In this document: one piece after another, positions 1-7,808 of the stretch | Layout of the letters: each line of letters opens with the position of its first letter | Numbering within the stretch: the first letter of the stretch is position 1 | Assembly: GCA_015056975.1 (NCBI GenBank) | Contig: SVFG01000016.1 | Coordinates: 1 to 37,167 of the forward strand | Direction of reading: 5' to 3' | Source: Lachnospiraceae bacterium | GTDB taxonomy: Bacteria > Bacillota > Clostridia > Lachnospirales > Lachnospiraceae | DNA: 37,167 bases | The notes under the pieces: model-generated | What the model was told of the DNA's origin: nothing | Seen by the model: only the letters and a program-made list of their open reading frames with translations | The model's database searches: none | Program-made: the position numbers and the translations under genes

Positions 1-996
1 GCCGGGAGACTTGTCTGTATCATCCACCTTCACGCGGAAGTTGGACTTCAATCTGTCGCGGAGCTCATATGCCTTGTCAAGCACGCCCTCCTTCTTCTGC
101 TGGATGGGGATGATGCATGCCTGAATGGGTGCTACTCTGGGCGGCAATACCAGACCCTCGTTGTCTCCGTGTACCATTATGATAGCACCAATCAGACGGG
201 TTGTCATTCCCCAAGAGGTCTGATGTACATGCTTTAAGGTATTGTCTTTATCTGTAAACTGAATGTCGAATGCCTTTGCAAAGCCGTCGCCGAAGTTGTG
301 GCTGGTACCGGACTGTAACGCCTTACCGTCATGCATCAATGCTTCGATGGTGTAGGTTGCAAGAGCACCTGCAAATTTCTCCTTCTCGGTCTTCTGTCCC
401 TTTACTACAGGGATTGCCAGTACCTCCTCGCAGAAGGTAGCGTATACATTCAACATCTGGATGGTTCTTGCCTCTGCATCCTCTGCGGTTGCGTGTGCGG
501 TATGTCCCTCCTGCCATAAGAACTCTCTGGAACGCAGGAAAGGTCTGGTCTCCTTCTCCCAACGCACTACGGAGCACCACTGATTATACACCTTGGGCAA
601 ATCTCTGTAGGACTGAATATCATTCTTGTAAAAATCACAGAACAGGGTCTCAGAGGTAGGGCGCACGCACATTCTCTCTGCAAGGGGCTGCAAACCACCA
701 TGGGTTACCCATGCAACCTCAGGTGCAAAGCCTTCTACATGATCCTTTTCCTTCTGAAGCAGGGATTCGGGAATAAACATGGGCAGGTATACATTCTCTA
801 CACCTGTCTCCTTAAATCTTGCGTCCAGCTGGCTCTGAATCAGCTCCCAAATTGCATAGCCTGCGGGCTTAATTACCATACAACCCTTTACGCTGGTGTA
901 ATCAATCAATTCTGCTTTCTTTACTACGTCGGTATACCACTGGGCGAAATCTACGTCCATGGAGGTAATCGCTTCTACCATTTTCTTGTCTGCCAT
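1..996 (-). CDS. proS: Prolyl-tRNA synthetase, archaeal/eukaryotic type (3' end cut by window)
   Basis: Class II aminoacyl-tRNA synthetase that charges tRNA-Pro with proline in the cytoplasm. About 332 residues are visible; the remainder, including the C-terminal anticodon-binding part, lies beyond base 1. The N-terminus ([20 protein letters not shown], then [19 protein letters not shown]) is typical of the ProS type 3 family rather than the longer bacterial type with an editing insertion. Class II motif 2 appears as the stretch around [19 protein letters not shown], and the HTAHAT segment follows. The start is ATG at 996 with AAGGAG about 8 bases upstream. A proline T-box precedes it, which independently supports the assignment. 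A palindromic repeat sits between that T-box and the ribosome binding site. Confidence 0.95.
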   Translation of the reverse strand, partial: MADKKMVEAITSMDVDFAQWYTDVVKKAELIDYTSVKGCMVIKPAGYAIWELIQSQLDARFKETGVENVYLPMFIPESLLQKEKDHVEGFAPEVAWVTHGGLQPLAERMCVRPTSETLFCDFYKNDIQSYRDLPKVYNQWCSVVRWEKETRPFLRSREFLWQEGHTAHATAEDAEARTIQMLNVYATFCEEVLAIPVVKGQKTEKEKFAGALATYTIEALMHDGKALQSGTSHNFGDGFAKAFDIQFTDKDNTLKHVHQTSWGMTTRLIGAIIMVHGDNEGLVLPPRVAPIQACIIPIQQKKEGVLDKAYELRDRLKSNFRVKVDDTDKSPG

Positions 997-1030
997 TTTT
1001 GTTCTCCTTCTTTCTTGTCAAGTTAATTCT

Positions 1031-1195
1031 GTTAATCTGTGCCAGGATGTAGCCCTGATACCGCAGGCACGCTCTCGCTACGGTTCGCAACGCAGCGGTA
1101 CTAAGCTCGATTGCATCTAACGATGCAATTACCTTGCTAAGGACCGGCGTGCTCACAGTACCTGCTTGCTCAGGGTACAACCTGCGCAGATTAAC
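1031..1195. repeat. Dispersed palindromic element, copy 1 (in the proS leader)
   Basis: Imperfect inverted repeat of about 165 bp. The outer arms are GTTAATCTGTGCCAGG at 1031 and its near complement CCTGCGCAGATTAAC ending at 1195. The inner core carries CGCAACGCAGCGG and ACTAAGCTCGA on the left and GCTAAGGACCGGCGTGC on the right. A tip hairpin, TTGCATC-TAAC-GATGCAA, lies at the centre, and a side hairpin, CGCTACG-GTTCGCAA-CGCAGCG, lies in the left half. The core is shared with copies at 9245-9441 and 31230-31428, but the tip and outer arms differ. It lies within the transcribed proS leader, after the T-box and about 20 bases before the ribosome binding site. Confidence 0.85.
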
Positions 1196-1225
1196 AACAT
1201 CAGTTCTCTTATCTTCACAACACAT

Positions 1226-1495
1226 AAAATAAACAAAGGTGGCAACGCACAAAGCCCTGCCCCTTCAAGGGACCGGAACTCCGGCGGTACCACCCTAATT
1301 GATGTCCAAACATCCAACTCTTTACCGTTAACGCCGGCTTACGCTGTGCTTCGTCAAGCTTCGCACAGGACTCCAAGGCAGGTTCCAAAGCATCTACACA
1401 AGGACCTCTCAGCCGCAGGAAACTATCTCCTGCCACGTCCTCTCTCTGGGGTGCTTACTCTTTGTACTAATCCTTTTCACAGTCGTATCTGTTAT
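1226..1495 (-). promoter_or_regulatory. T-box leader, proline-specific, controlling proS
   Basis: Read on the minus strand, the T-box sequence AGGGTGGTACCGCC lies at 1283-1296. Upstream is a stem I with AGGACGTGG / GTCCT and GCAGGA / TCCTGC helices and a specifier loop reading TTTGGAACCTGCC. The triplet CCU (1380-1382), followed by G, codes proline. A second hairpin, CTGTGC/GCACAG, lies between stem I and the T-box. A U-rich run, TTTGTTTATTTT, ends near 1226 and may be the terminator tail. In known T-boxes, uncharged tRNA stabilises the antiterminator and turns on the synthetase gene. The specifier agrees with the downstream gene. The terminator stem itself is not clear by eye. Confidence 0.9.
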
Positions 1496-1502
1496 GTATG
1501 TG

Positions 1503-1532
1503 ATTGTAGTGCATGGGCAGGAGTTTTGTCAA
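1503..1532 (-). promoter_or_regulatory. Sigma-A-type promoter of the proS T-box leader
   Basis: On the minus strand, TTGACA (1527-1532) and TACAAT (1503-1508) are separated by 18 bp. Transcription would begin near 1496, immediately before T-box stem I, giving an approximately 500-nt leader for proS. Confidence 0.8.
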
Positions 1533-1571
1533 GACGTTTCGGAAAATCCCCTTAACGAACCATACAATATA

Positions 1572-2210
1572 TTATTTGTAGTCTACCTCACTCACCTCAA
1601 CATTAAAGGCTCTGAAGGATTCTTCAACTTCTTCCACAGAACCACAGGAGAATTTGTCATACATGATAAACGTACCTGCTGCGGAAACGGCACCATCTTC
1701 CCCTACGGTAAAGGTTACCGCTATCGGCAATGCATCCTCATAGACGTACAGATAAATCGTATTATCCGTAATACTGTCATCAACAAAGGTTTTACCATGC
1801 GTACAGATACTGGATACCGCCAATTCTTCCGTACCGCCCATACCGTTTATCTGTGTTATCAGAGAACCGAACATTCTGTTCCTCAGCGCAGCCTGTAACC
1901 TCTCTGATATCTCATCATAATTGTCCACTTCCGGGATTCCCCGAAACTTCTCGTCATCGATTGTGATGGCATATACAGCTTCAAGCGCCTCATAATCACC
2001 TTCGCCTATCTCTTTAATCATTTTGCCAAGTTCAGACGAGGATGAATAGATTTCCACGTATTTCTCTGTACGGGTAGCTTCAACCATTAAAGAAGCCACA
2101 TCAAGGCCTTGCTCGTACAAGGTTTTCCCTGAGCCTTTGCCCCCATTACCACAGGCACTCACAGATACAAGCATTATAAGTGCGAGTACTGCACTAAAAC
2201 ATTTTTTCAT
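1572..2210 (-). CDS. Putative lipoprotein of unknown function
   Basis: A 212-residue protein with a type II signal peptide: MKK, a hydrophobic stretch, then the lipobox VSAC with the acceptor Cys at about residue 20. This predicts export and lipid anchoring on the outer face of the membrane. The mature part is acidic and has no domain I recognise. Start ATG 2210 is chosen over an upstream alternative because AGGAG precedes it and the signal peptide begins there. It is the last of five co-directional genes (5221 down to 1572), starting about 85 bases after its upstream neighbour ends, so it may be co-transcribed. Its function could relate to the zinc-ribbon membrane proteins upstream, but nothing in the sequence shows this. 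Confidence 0.7.
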   Translation of the reverse strand: MKKCFSAVLALIMLVSVSACGNGGKGSGKTLYEQGLDVASLMVEATRTEKYVEIYSSSSELGKMIKEIGEGDYEALEAVYAITIDDEKFRGIPEVDNYDEISERLQAALRNRMFGSLITQINGMGGTEELAVSSICTHGKTFVDDSITDNTIYLYVYEDALPIAVTFTVGEDGAVSAAGTFIMYDKFSCGSVEEVEESFRAFNVEVSEVDYK

Positions 2211-2294
2211 AATAAATCTCCTACTAAAAAATTCATTTAAACACTGCCTTGTCGGGTATATTCGCAAACTCCCTTGAATGAATGGGCTCTCTAT

Positions 2295-2720
2295 TTACTG
2301 TATGCCTAATTTTTCATCAATTTTATCCTTCACAAAGACCATGGCGCCCATATCTTCTGCCGCATCCTCCATTTTGTCGAGATACCTCTCCATGCGCTGC
2401 GTATCTCCTGCCTCTAAGAAAGCCTTGTAGAAGGATGCTGCCTCGTAATACTTTGCTATAGCGTAGTATTCCTGTCCTTCCTCATCAAATTCTTTACCGT
2501 ATGCCTCATTTTCATGGTACATACGAACCATTTCATTGTAACGCCCATCCTTTATGCGATAGAGAAAAATGTCTTCCTTGTACCCGTTATCAAATTCATA
2601 GCTGAATTCTTCCAGCGCATAAATACCTGTTATCAACAGGAAAAACACCAAAACGCCAATGACAACATTCAAGATGATAATCTTTATATCCTGTCTCTTC
2701 TGTTTTATCTTATTCTGCAT
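2295..2720 (-). CDS. Small single-pass membrane protein, hypothetical
   Basis: About 141 residues: a basic N-terminus (MQNKIKQKRQDIK), one hydrophobic helix at roughly residues 14-36, then an acidic, tyrosine-rich extracytoplasmic domain that looks helical. Start ATG 2720 is preferred over a TTG six bases upstream because GGAGGAG lies about 10 bases before it. The start lies inside the end of the upstream zinc-ribbon gene (overlap 2710-2720), which suggests translational coupling. It resembles the C-terminal half of that neighbour in layout (membrane helix plus acidic helical domain) but lacks the zinc ribbon. I do not recognise a family. Confidence 0.65.
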   Translation of the reverse strand: MQNKIKQKRQDIKIIILNVVIGVLVFFLLITGIYALEEFSYEFDNGYKEDIFLYRIKDGRYNEMVRMYHENEAYGKEFDEEGQEYYAIAKYYEAASFYKAFLEAGDTQRMERYLDKMEDAAEDMGAMVFVKDKIDEKLGIQ

Positions 2721-3456
2721 TCTCAAACTTCTCCTCCAACAGTACCATTCTCTTTGCTTCTGACAGTTCCCGCAGTCCCTCTGCCTCCTCTTTTGTAAAT
2801 CCTAAGTAAGCCATAAACAGCTGCTTTATATGTGTATCCATCACCTCAAAGGTATCCTCGTAATACACGGGGTCCACATCTCTGAAGTAATACCTCTCTC
2901 TGTCATCCATATACTTGTAAAAATAGGTCAGCTCCTGAGAAAGATTATCAAGACTCCACTCGATATTCTCAGGATTTTCGTAAATGCTCATAATATAACC
3001 ATAGACACCGGTATATTGTCTTGCCACCATCTGTACCGGATAGTATCTGGCATACTCTTCACTGGCATCATAGAAATCCAAATCCGTACTTTCAAAGAAA
3101 CTGTTCAGCGCCATAAAATCCTCATCCTCTATGAAAGCTTCTATCTTCTTAATATTTTCCTCTTTATTCTTCTCTGCTTTCTTACGGTTCATATCCCTGC
3201 AAATGGAATAGGCATTACTGCCAAGTACCGCCAACACAATAGATGCAATCAGAAGCACTACAATAATGATACAGCGCACGGTTATCTGGCTGTACTTTTT
3301 GGTTACGGTAATGACATCTTCCTTTGTCTCATTAAACTCACCCTGATAGCGCTTCATTGCTTTGATATGCTGCTGTGCATGCTTGTTTATCTGTCCGCAA
3401 TGAGGACAGTGCAAATCCTCTAAAGACATATTTCCGTTACAAAATTCACATTTCAT
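2710..3456 (-). CDS. Zinc-ribbon, single-pass membrane protein, hypothetical
   Basis: A 248-residue protein. It starts with a zinc ribbon (MKCEFCNGN then CPHCGQ: CxxC...CxxC within the first 20 residues). A cytoplasmic linker follows, then one transmembrane helix at about 60-83 and a long acidic, Tyr-rich domain probably outside the membrane. Start ATG 3456 overlaps the stop of the upstream gene as ATGA (3453-3456), a translational-coupling arrangement. It has the same architecture as its upstream neighbour, so the two probably arose by duplication and may interact. Zinc-ribbon plus membrane-helix proteins of this kind are common in Clostridia, but their role is unknown. Confidence 0.7.
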   Translation of the reverse strand: MKCEFCNGNMSLEDLHCPHCGQINKHAQQHIKAMKRYQGEFNETKEDVITVTKKYSQITVRCIIIVVLLIASIVLAVLGSNAYSICRDMNRKKAEKNKEENIKKIEAFIEDEDFMALNSFFESTDLDFYDASEEYARYYPVQMVARQYTGVYGYIMSIYENPENIEWSLDNLSQELTYFYKYMDDRERYYFRDVDPVYYEDTFEVMDTHIKQLFMAYLGFTKEEAEGLRELSEAKRMVLLEEKFENAE

Positions 3457-4253
3457 CTTTCGTACCAATCCTTTACAATACTGCTTATCTCCATCACGCG
3501 CACGTAACCGCCCCACTCCTGCAGAAGTCCGTCAATCTTTGCATGCCCCTCCGGACTAAAGCCCCATCTGGTTTCATAATCCTGCAAAATATCCGCTCCC
3601 AACAAAAGAAGCTTCTCCTTCTCTTCATCGGTCAAATCATCTCTGTAGGTCAACCCTTTCAGCACACACTGGTTATAAAATAAATCCTCCAGGCTTTCCC
3701 GGGAAAGCTCATTTCCTTTCGCTTCATACTCTATGTTATCCCTTGCCCACTTTATGTTGTGAAGGATGGTTGCAAAATTCCAGTGCTCCCACTTGGAAAA
3801 CGCATTTTCTTCCTCACACCACACATAGAAGTACTCTAAAATACCCTCTGCGTCGTTGTTTTCATAGAGTGTATTAAGTTCCTCCTCACGCTCAGCCAGC
3901 CAAAGCATATCTGCGCGCTCCTTGGCAGGACTGTCTATATAAAGGCTACTGCTCCAATGGAACCAAACCTGCAATAACACCGCAAGCACCAGAATCACAG
4001 CGGCCACAATACCCCAGCGCTTTACTTGCTTTTTCATTTCCTTTTTCCGCGCCTGCTCCGGAAGCTCTGAAAGCTCACCTAAGTCTTCCTTCACATCCTG
4101 AAGCTTTCCCATGTACTCCGCTTCCGCACCCTTAATATTCATGCTTCCACAGTAGGGACACTTGGATAAATCATCCGTAAATTCTGCAGCACAGCTTTTA
4201 CATACCATTTTTGTACTCATTTGTAAAGAATCCTCCGCTACATTTTCCACCAT
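3453..4253 (-). CDS. Zinc-ribbon, single-pass membrane protein, hypothetical
   Basis: About 266 residues. A zinc ribbon lies near the N-terminus (MVCKSCAAEF...CPYCGSMN), followed by a charged linker, a transmembrane helix (GIVAAVILVLAVLLQVWF) at roughly 82-100, and an acidic, Trp/Tyr-rich extracytoplasmic domain. Two starts are plausible: ATG 4253 with AAGGAG upstream, and ATG 4220 with GGAGG upstream, which would place the ribbon at the extreme N-terminus. I give the longer form. It starts 15 bases after the exporter-like gene ends and couples by ATGA to the next zinc-ribbon gene. The function is unknown. Confidence 0.68.
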   Translation of the reverse strand: MVENVAEDSLQMSTKMVCKSCAAEFTDDLSKCPYCGSMNIKGAEAEYMGKLQDVKEDLGELSELPEQARKKEMKKQVKRWGIVAAVILVLAVLLQVWFHWSSSLYIDSPAKERADMLWLAEREEELNTLYENNDAEGILEYFYVWCEEENAFSKWEHWNFATILHNIKWARDNIEYEAKGNELSRESLEDLFYNQCVLKGLTYRDDLTDEEKEKLLLLGADILQDYETRWGFSPEGHAKIDGLLQEWGGYVRVMEISSIVKDWYER

Positions 4254-4267
4254 TGTAACACATCTCC

Positions 4268-5221
4268 TTATCTTCCGCAAATAAACTCCTTCTTTATCTG
4301 CAAAAGGCTTTTTAGTTGCAGCAATACGGTAAACAGAATCGCCCTCGCCTCAAACTCCTCTCTGGTAACCGGCAGTTTTTCCTGCTTCATCTCCGCCAAC
4401 ACGCCCTCCAGCTGTGCCAGCAATCCTTCCACTGTATTGGTCTTATGATAATCCAGCTGTATGGTTTTTACGATTTCCCCTACCCGCATTGCCTGCACGG
4501 GGAAGTAATGAAGCTGACTGATGTGTGTGCATATTTCCTTTAATACCACCTTCTGCTGTCTGCGCATGTTCACATAATCAAGCTCATAGGTATCTCTGTT
4601 TCGGAGGGCATTGTTATCATTCATAACTGCACAATCCCTGGCTGCATCCAGTGAGCTTTCAAGTCGTTCAAACGTTTCCTCAAAGGCTGCTGTCTGCTGA
4701 TTTATTAACCTCTCTGAAATAGTACCCAGAAGCTCCTTTATCACATCATCCACCACATCCGCCAGCCCCTCAAACCGTTCACTCTTTCTATGAAGATGCA
4801 GATTAAGCAGAATTGCCATGCCCGCTCCGATGCCAAATACCAAAAGTTCTTCGGTCAGTAGTCTTACCCCCATATTTTTCTGAATCAGGAAATGTGAAAT
4901 CAGTACTGCGTCCGGAGCAAGGGCTTCCTCCCAACCAAACCGGAAACACAAAAGCGCAAAAAAGAATAAGAAGATACCAAACGCTGTTATTGTAAAACCA
5001 AACACACCGAAGCAAAGAAAGGCAATTACAAGGGCGCACAGAAAAGCCAGGCCTCTGTTTGCCGCAGTTTTTAAGGTTTCCCGCTTGGTGCCGCGCAGGC
5101 TCAGGATAGCGACTATTCCCGCAGAAACCGCATACAAAAGTCCCAGCTTCGTGGCCAAGAGAATGGATACCACTGCCGCCAAAGCTATTTTTAAGCTCCT
5201 AAAAAGCATTTGTCTCTTCAT
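4268..5221 (-). CDS. Aromatic acid exporter family (ArAE-like) membrane protein
   Basis: A 317-residue integral membrane protein. The N-terminal half has about four to six hydrophobic helices (residues about 8-145), with the LRGTKRETLKTA segment and the L-H-R-K-S-E boundary seen in the ArAE_1 family (B. subtilis YqjA relatives). The C-terminal half (about 146-317) is a cytoplasmic helical domain. Relatives are annotated as aromatic acid exporters, but the substrate is rarely tested, so the transport role is inferred. Start ATG 5221 has GGGAGAA upstream. It is the first gene of the 5221-1572 minus-strand group and is divergent from the pseudouridine synthase gene. Confidence 0.75.
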   Translation of the reverse strand: MKRQMLFRSLKIALAAVVSILLATKLGLLYAVSAGIVAILSLRGTKRETLKTAANRGLAFLCALVIAFLCFGVFGFTITAFGIFLFFFALLCFRFGWEEALAPDAVLISHFLIQKNMGVRLLTEELLVFGIGAGMAILLNLHLHRKSERFEGLADVVDDVIKELLGTISERLINQQTAAFEETFERLESSLDAARDCAVMNDNNALRNRDTYELDYVNMRRQQKVVLKEICTHISQLHYFPVQAMRVGEIVKTIQLDYHKTNTVEGLLAQLEGVLAEMKQEKLPVTREEFEARAILFTVLLQLKSLLQIKKEFICGR

Positions 5222-5313
5222 AATTCTTTTCTCCCATGCTGTTTCATGTTATGATAATCATGGCACATACAATGCCGCACGCAACTATTATTATACACAA
5301 AAGGACTACCTGT

Positions 5314-6237
5314 ATGAACCGTACCTTGACCTATTTCATCACGAAAGCAGATACTCCCCTGACTGTAAAAGGCTTTCTAAAGCATCAGGGATACTCTTCC
5401 CGCAATTTAATAGATTTAAAGAAGCTACCGGACAGCATACTCTTAAATGGTCAAAATGCCTATATGAACGCCAAAATCTCCCCGGGGGATGAACTTACGG
5501 TATCCATATGCGAACAAGACCGTTCAGAAAAAATAATTCCCGTTGAGCTTCCGCTGGATATTATTTACGAGGATGATGACCTGATGGTGATTAACAAACC
5601 GGCGGGTATGCCCATCCATCCCTCCATGAATCATTACGACAATTCCCTCGCCAATGCCCTGGCGTGGTACTTTGCAAGACAAAATAAGCCATTTATCTTC
5701 CGCTGTGTCAACCGTTTGGACAGGGACACATCGGGACTGACCATTATCGCAAAGCATATGGTCAGCGCAGGAATACTCTCTGCCATGGTTGCAGCCAAGG
5801 GAACTGATGGCGCCACTTCCGGCACACAGTGCCCGCCTCCCATCCTTCGTGAGTATTTTGCCATTGTCCGCGGAAAGGTGAATCCCGAAGCCGGAACCAT
5901 AAATGCTCCCATTGCCCGCAAGGAAGGCTCCGTCCTGGAACGAACCGTGGACTTTATAAAGGGGGAAAATGCAATCACCCACTACCGCACCGTATCAAAC
6001 AAAAACGGGTACAGCCTGCTTTCCATTACGCTGGAAACCGGCCGCACCCATCAGATTCGTGTTCATATGAAATATCTGGGATATCCTCTTATCGGAGATT
6101 ATCTGTACAACCCCGATACAGAGGCAATAAGCCGCCAGGCACTACACTCCTACAGGCTTTCCTTTGTGCATCCCATCACACATAAGCCCATGGATTTTAC
6201 GGCTCCTCTGCCGCCTGACATGCAATTCATCTTATAG
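5314..6237 (+). CDS. RluA-family ribosomal RNA pseudouridine synthase
   Basis: A 307-residue enzyme that isomerises uridine to pseudouridine in structured RNA. It has an N-terminal S4-like region (about 1-75: TVKGFLKHQGYSSRNLIDLK) and then the RluA catalytic domain. The signature NRLDRDTSGL holds the catalytic Asp at about 136, and the family motifs INKPAGMPIHPS and GRTHQIRVHMKYLGYPLIGD are present. Start ATG 5314 is chosen because AAAGGA precedes it; the longer frame would run into the intergenic region. A Gly/Thr/Pro-rich insertion of roughly a dozen residues (KGTDGATSGTQCPPP) follows the catalytic motif and is not typical. The exact target site (RluC/RluD/YtzF type) cannot be told. Confidence 0.9.
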   Translation: MNRTLTYFITKADTPLTVKGFLKHQGYSSRNLIDLKKLPDSILLNGQNAYMNAKISPGDELTVSICEQDRSEKIIPVELPLDIIYEDDDLMVINKPAGMPIHPSMNHYDNSLANALAWYFARQNKPFIFRCVNRLDRDTSGLTIIAKHMVSAGILSAMVAAKGTDGATSGTQCPPPILREYFAIVRGKVNPEAGTINAPIARKEGSVLERTVDFIKGENAITHYRTVSNKNGYSLLSITLETGRTHQIRVHMKYLGYPLIGDYLYNPDTEAISRQALHSYRLSFVHPITHKPMDFTAPLPPDMQFIL

Positions 6238-6238
6238 C

Positions 6239-6931
6239 TTAACTGATACGGAGCTTCTTTAAGGCTTTGTCAGCGATAAGACATTCACCATGCTCCCTAA
6301 GATGCAAAAGTCTGTCCTCATCTGCGGCAAAGGTAGCGCTGAACTCCATAGCCTGAATACATGCTCTGCTATAACGCTCATAGGAAGCGGCGTTCTTGGT
6401 CATATACAGGTAATACAGTCCATCCATGACATACAATTCACTGTGTACACGTAAGTTTGCCGGCAATACGGAAGCATATTCCATCACTCTGCCGATACTG
6501 CGGAATGCAAACATCGCCTCCTCGGGACGCTTGGGTGCTTCGGGTTCAGCCGGTGCGGCAGTATTCTTATCTGGCATTGCCGGAGGCTGTGGCTGTGCCT
6601 CACCGATCCGCTCTTTGGTCTTTTGCAGGACCTGTTTCATTTCCTTTAAGCATTCCATAATCTGAGAACCATCCTTGGAGTCTAAGGGATCTTTTTCTGA
6701 AAAAGTTAATAACAGTCCCTGGTCCGGAAGCATCATAATCTGCAGGTCAAAAGCAAATCTGGGAGGCTTGTAACCGACCTCTTCCTCCGCCTGCTCGATA
6801 ATCTCCTGCACAATCTCCTTGGCCTTCTCGCTGCGCATAATAAAGTCTTTATAATCAATATTATATTCTTCCAACTCCTCATTAGAGAGGAAGCATTTTA
6901 CTGTTTTATCATCTACACGCTCAATTTTCAT
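6239..6931 (-). CDS. mecA: Adaptor protein MecA
   Basis: A 230-residue adaptor that, in Firmicutes, delivers substrates such as competence regulators to the ClpC-ClpP protease. The N-terminal substrate-binding domain begins MKIERVDDKTVKCFLSNEEL and continues with the YNIDYKDFI and PPRFAFDLQIM segments typical of MecA. A Pro/Ala/Glu-rich linker spans about 110-140, and the C-terminal ClpC-binding domain ends near SATFAADEDRLLHLREHG. Start ATG 6931 fits the family; an upstream TTG is less likely. It converges with the pseudouridine synthase with only one base between stop codons. Two transcripts read toward each other here with no visible terminator. Confidence 0.9.
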   Translation of the reverse strand: MKIERVDDKTVKCFLSNEELEEYNIDYKDFIMRSEKAKEIVQEIIEQAEEEVGYKPPRFAFDLQIMMLPDQGLLLTFSEKDPLDSKDGSQIMECLKEMKQVLQKTKERIGEAQPQPPAMPDKNTAAPAEPEAPKRPEEAMFAFRSIGRVMEYASVLPANLRVHSELYVMDGLYYLYMTKNAASYERYSRACIQAMEFSATFAADEDRLLHLREHGECLIADKALKKLRIS

Positions 6932-7076
6932 AATATACTTCACACCCTTTATCAATCTGATTATGTAATATCATAACATAAATTTTCTCTAATTACCACT
7001 ATTCCTTTATATCTAAATATTGTCAAATCAATTCAATTGTAACTATTTCTTTACATTTTCTGACATTTTTCTTTAC

Positions 7077-7106
7077 TTGACATCTTTGTATATGATACAA
7101 TATAAA
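7077..7106 (+). promoter_or_regulatory. Candidate promoter of the PilZ-niaR operon
   Basis: TTGACA (7077-7082) and TATAAA (7101-7106) with an 18-bp spacer, about 35 bases before the PilZ start codon. A second -10-like TATAAT at 7112-7117 lacks a matching -35. The AT-rich stretch 6932-7076 also holds a reverse TTGACA (7021-7026) that could serve mecA, but its -10 is poor. Confidence 0.6.
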
Positions 7107-7139
7107 AGGTGTATAATACTTTGTATTGGTGGGACAATT

Positions 7140-7808
7140 ATGAGAATTGATGAAGTAACAATCGGTCAGTCAGTTACCCTGATGGCCACCCTAAATGGGG
7201 AACAACTGTCCTTTAAAACTACTATTACGGATGTTTTCCCAAAGAAAAAACTTTATCTGGCAGATCCGGTTTATCGCGACGAGAAGGTGGTTACTTTCCG
7301 CACCAAGGATTTGGTGGTAGATTTACTGGTTACAAGAGGCGAGGAGCAGCCTGTTCTTTTCAAGGGCATTACTGTCACCCTGATGAAAAAGGCTGACGGT
7401 TCCTTGTGCTACAATCTGTCTGCGCCCACAGAGGGAAAGCCTATCAATCGCCGCCAAAATTTCCGCTGTTTCATCGGAAAGGCTATTACTATGCAGTGCG
7501 GCTTGGATCGCGGTACCTGCGATGCCATCCTAAAGGATGTCAGTGTCAGTGGCTTTGCAGTTGTGGCTGCCCCCAATGTTAATCTGGAGAAGAATCAGGT
7601 TATTCATGTTCTTTTGGAGGATTTTGTGGAAGAAACCAAGGAGAATTATACCTTCCATCTTTACGGACTGGTGGTCCGCAAGGATGAAATATCCAAAGGA
7701 CGTTTCCTATATGGCTGCAGATTAAATAACACTGTAGCCGGACTTGATAACTATATTATGTTGAAACAGCGTCTCTCACTCAGAAACGCAAACGGAGGAC
7801 TTCGATGA
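7140..7808 (+). CDS. PilZ-domain (c-di-GMP receptor) protein, YcgR-like
   Basis: A 222-residue cytoplasmic protein. The N-terminal half (about 1-98) resembles the YcgR_2 type flagellar-brake domain. The PilZ domain follows, with the c-di-GMP-binding RRxxxR motif (NRRQNFR, Arg104, Arg105, Arg109) and the D/NxSxxG motif (DVSVSG, 133-138) both intact. Binding of c-di-GMP is therefore expected. Its output (motility, surface or exopolysaccharide control) is not shown by the sequence, and no flagellar genes are in this window. Start ATG 7140 follows GGTGGGA. The stop overlaps the niaR start as ATGA, so the two are translated together. Confidence 0.85.
   Translation: MRIDEVTIGQSVTLMATLNGEQLSFKTTITDVFPKKKLYLADPVYRDEKVVTFRTKDLVVDLLVTRGEEQPVLFKGITVTLMKKADGSLCYNLSAPTEGKPINRRQNFRCFIGKAITMQCGLDRGTCDAILKDVSVSGFAVVAAPNVNLEKNQVIHVLLEDFVEETKENYTFHLYGLVVRKDEISKGRFLYGCRLNNTVAGLDNYIMLKQRLSLRNANGGLR

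Noticed and set aside
1031..1195. The palindromic elements as CRISPR repeats or ordinary terminators
   Set aside because: There is no regular repeat-spacer array, no cas genes, no T-run at the ends, and the copies are 8-22 kb apart.
2830..3423. Long plus-strand open frame opposite the zinc-ribbon gene
   Set aside because: Its His/Ile/Leu-rich composition is that of the complement of an acidic coding region, and the opposite strand has start signals and a CxxC motif.
5222..5313. Near-palindrome ATGATAATCAT in the divergent spacer before the pseudouridine synthase as an operator
   Set aside because: It is short, imperfect and AT-rich, and expected by chance in such spacers.
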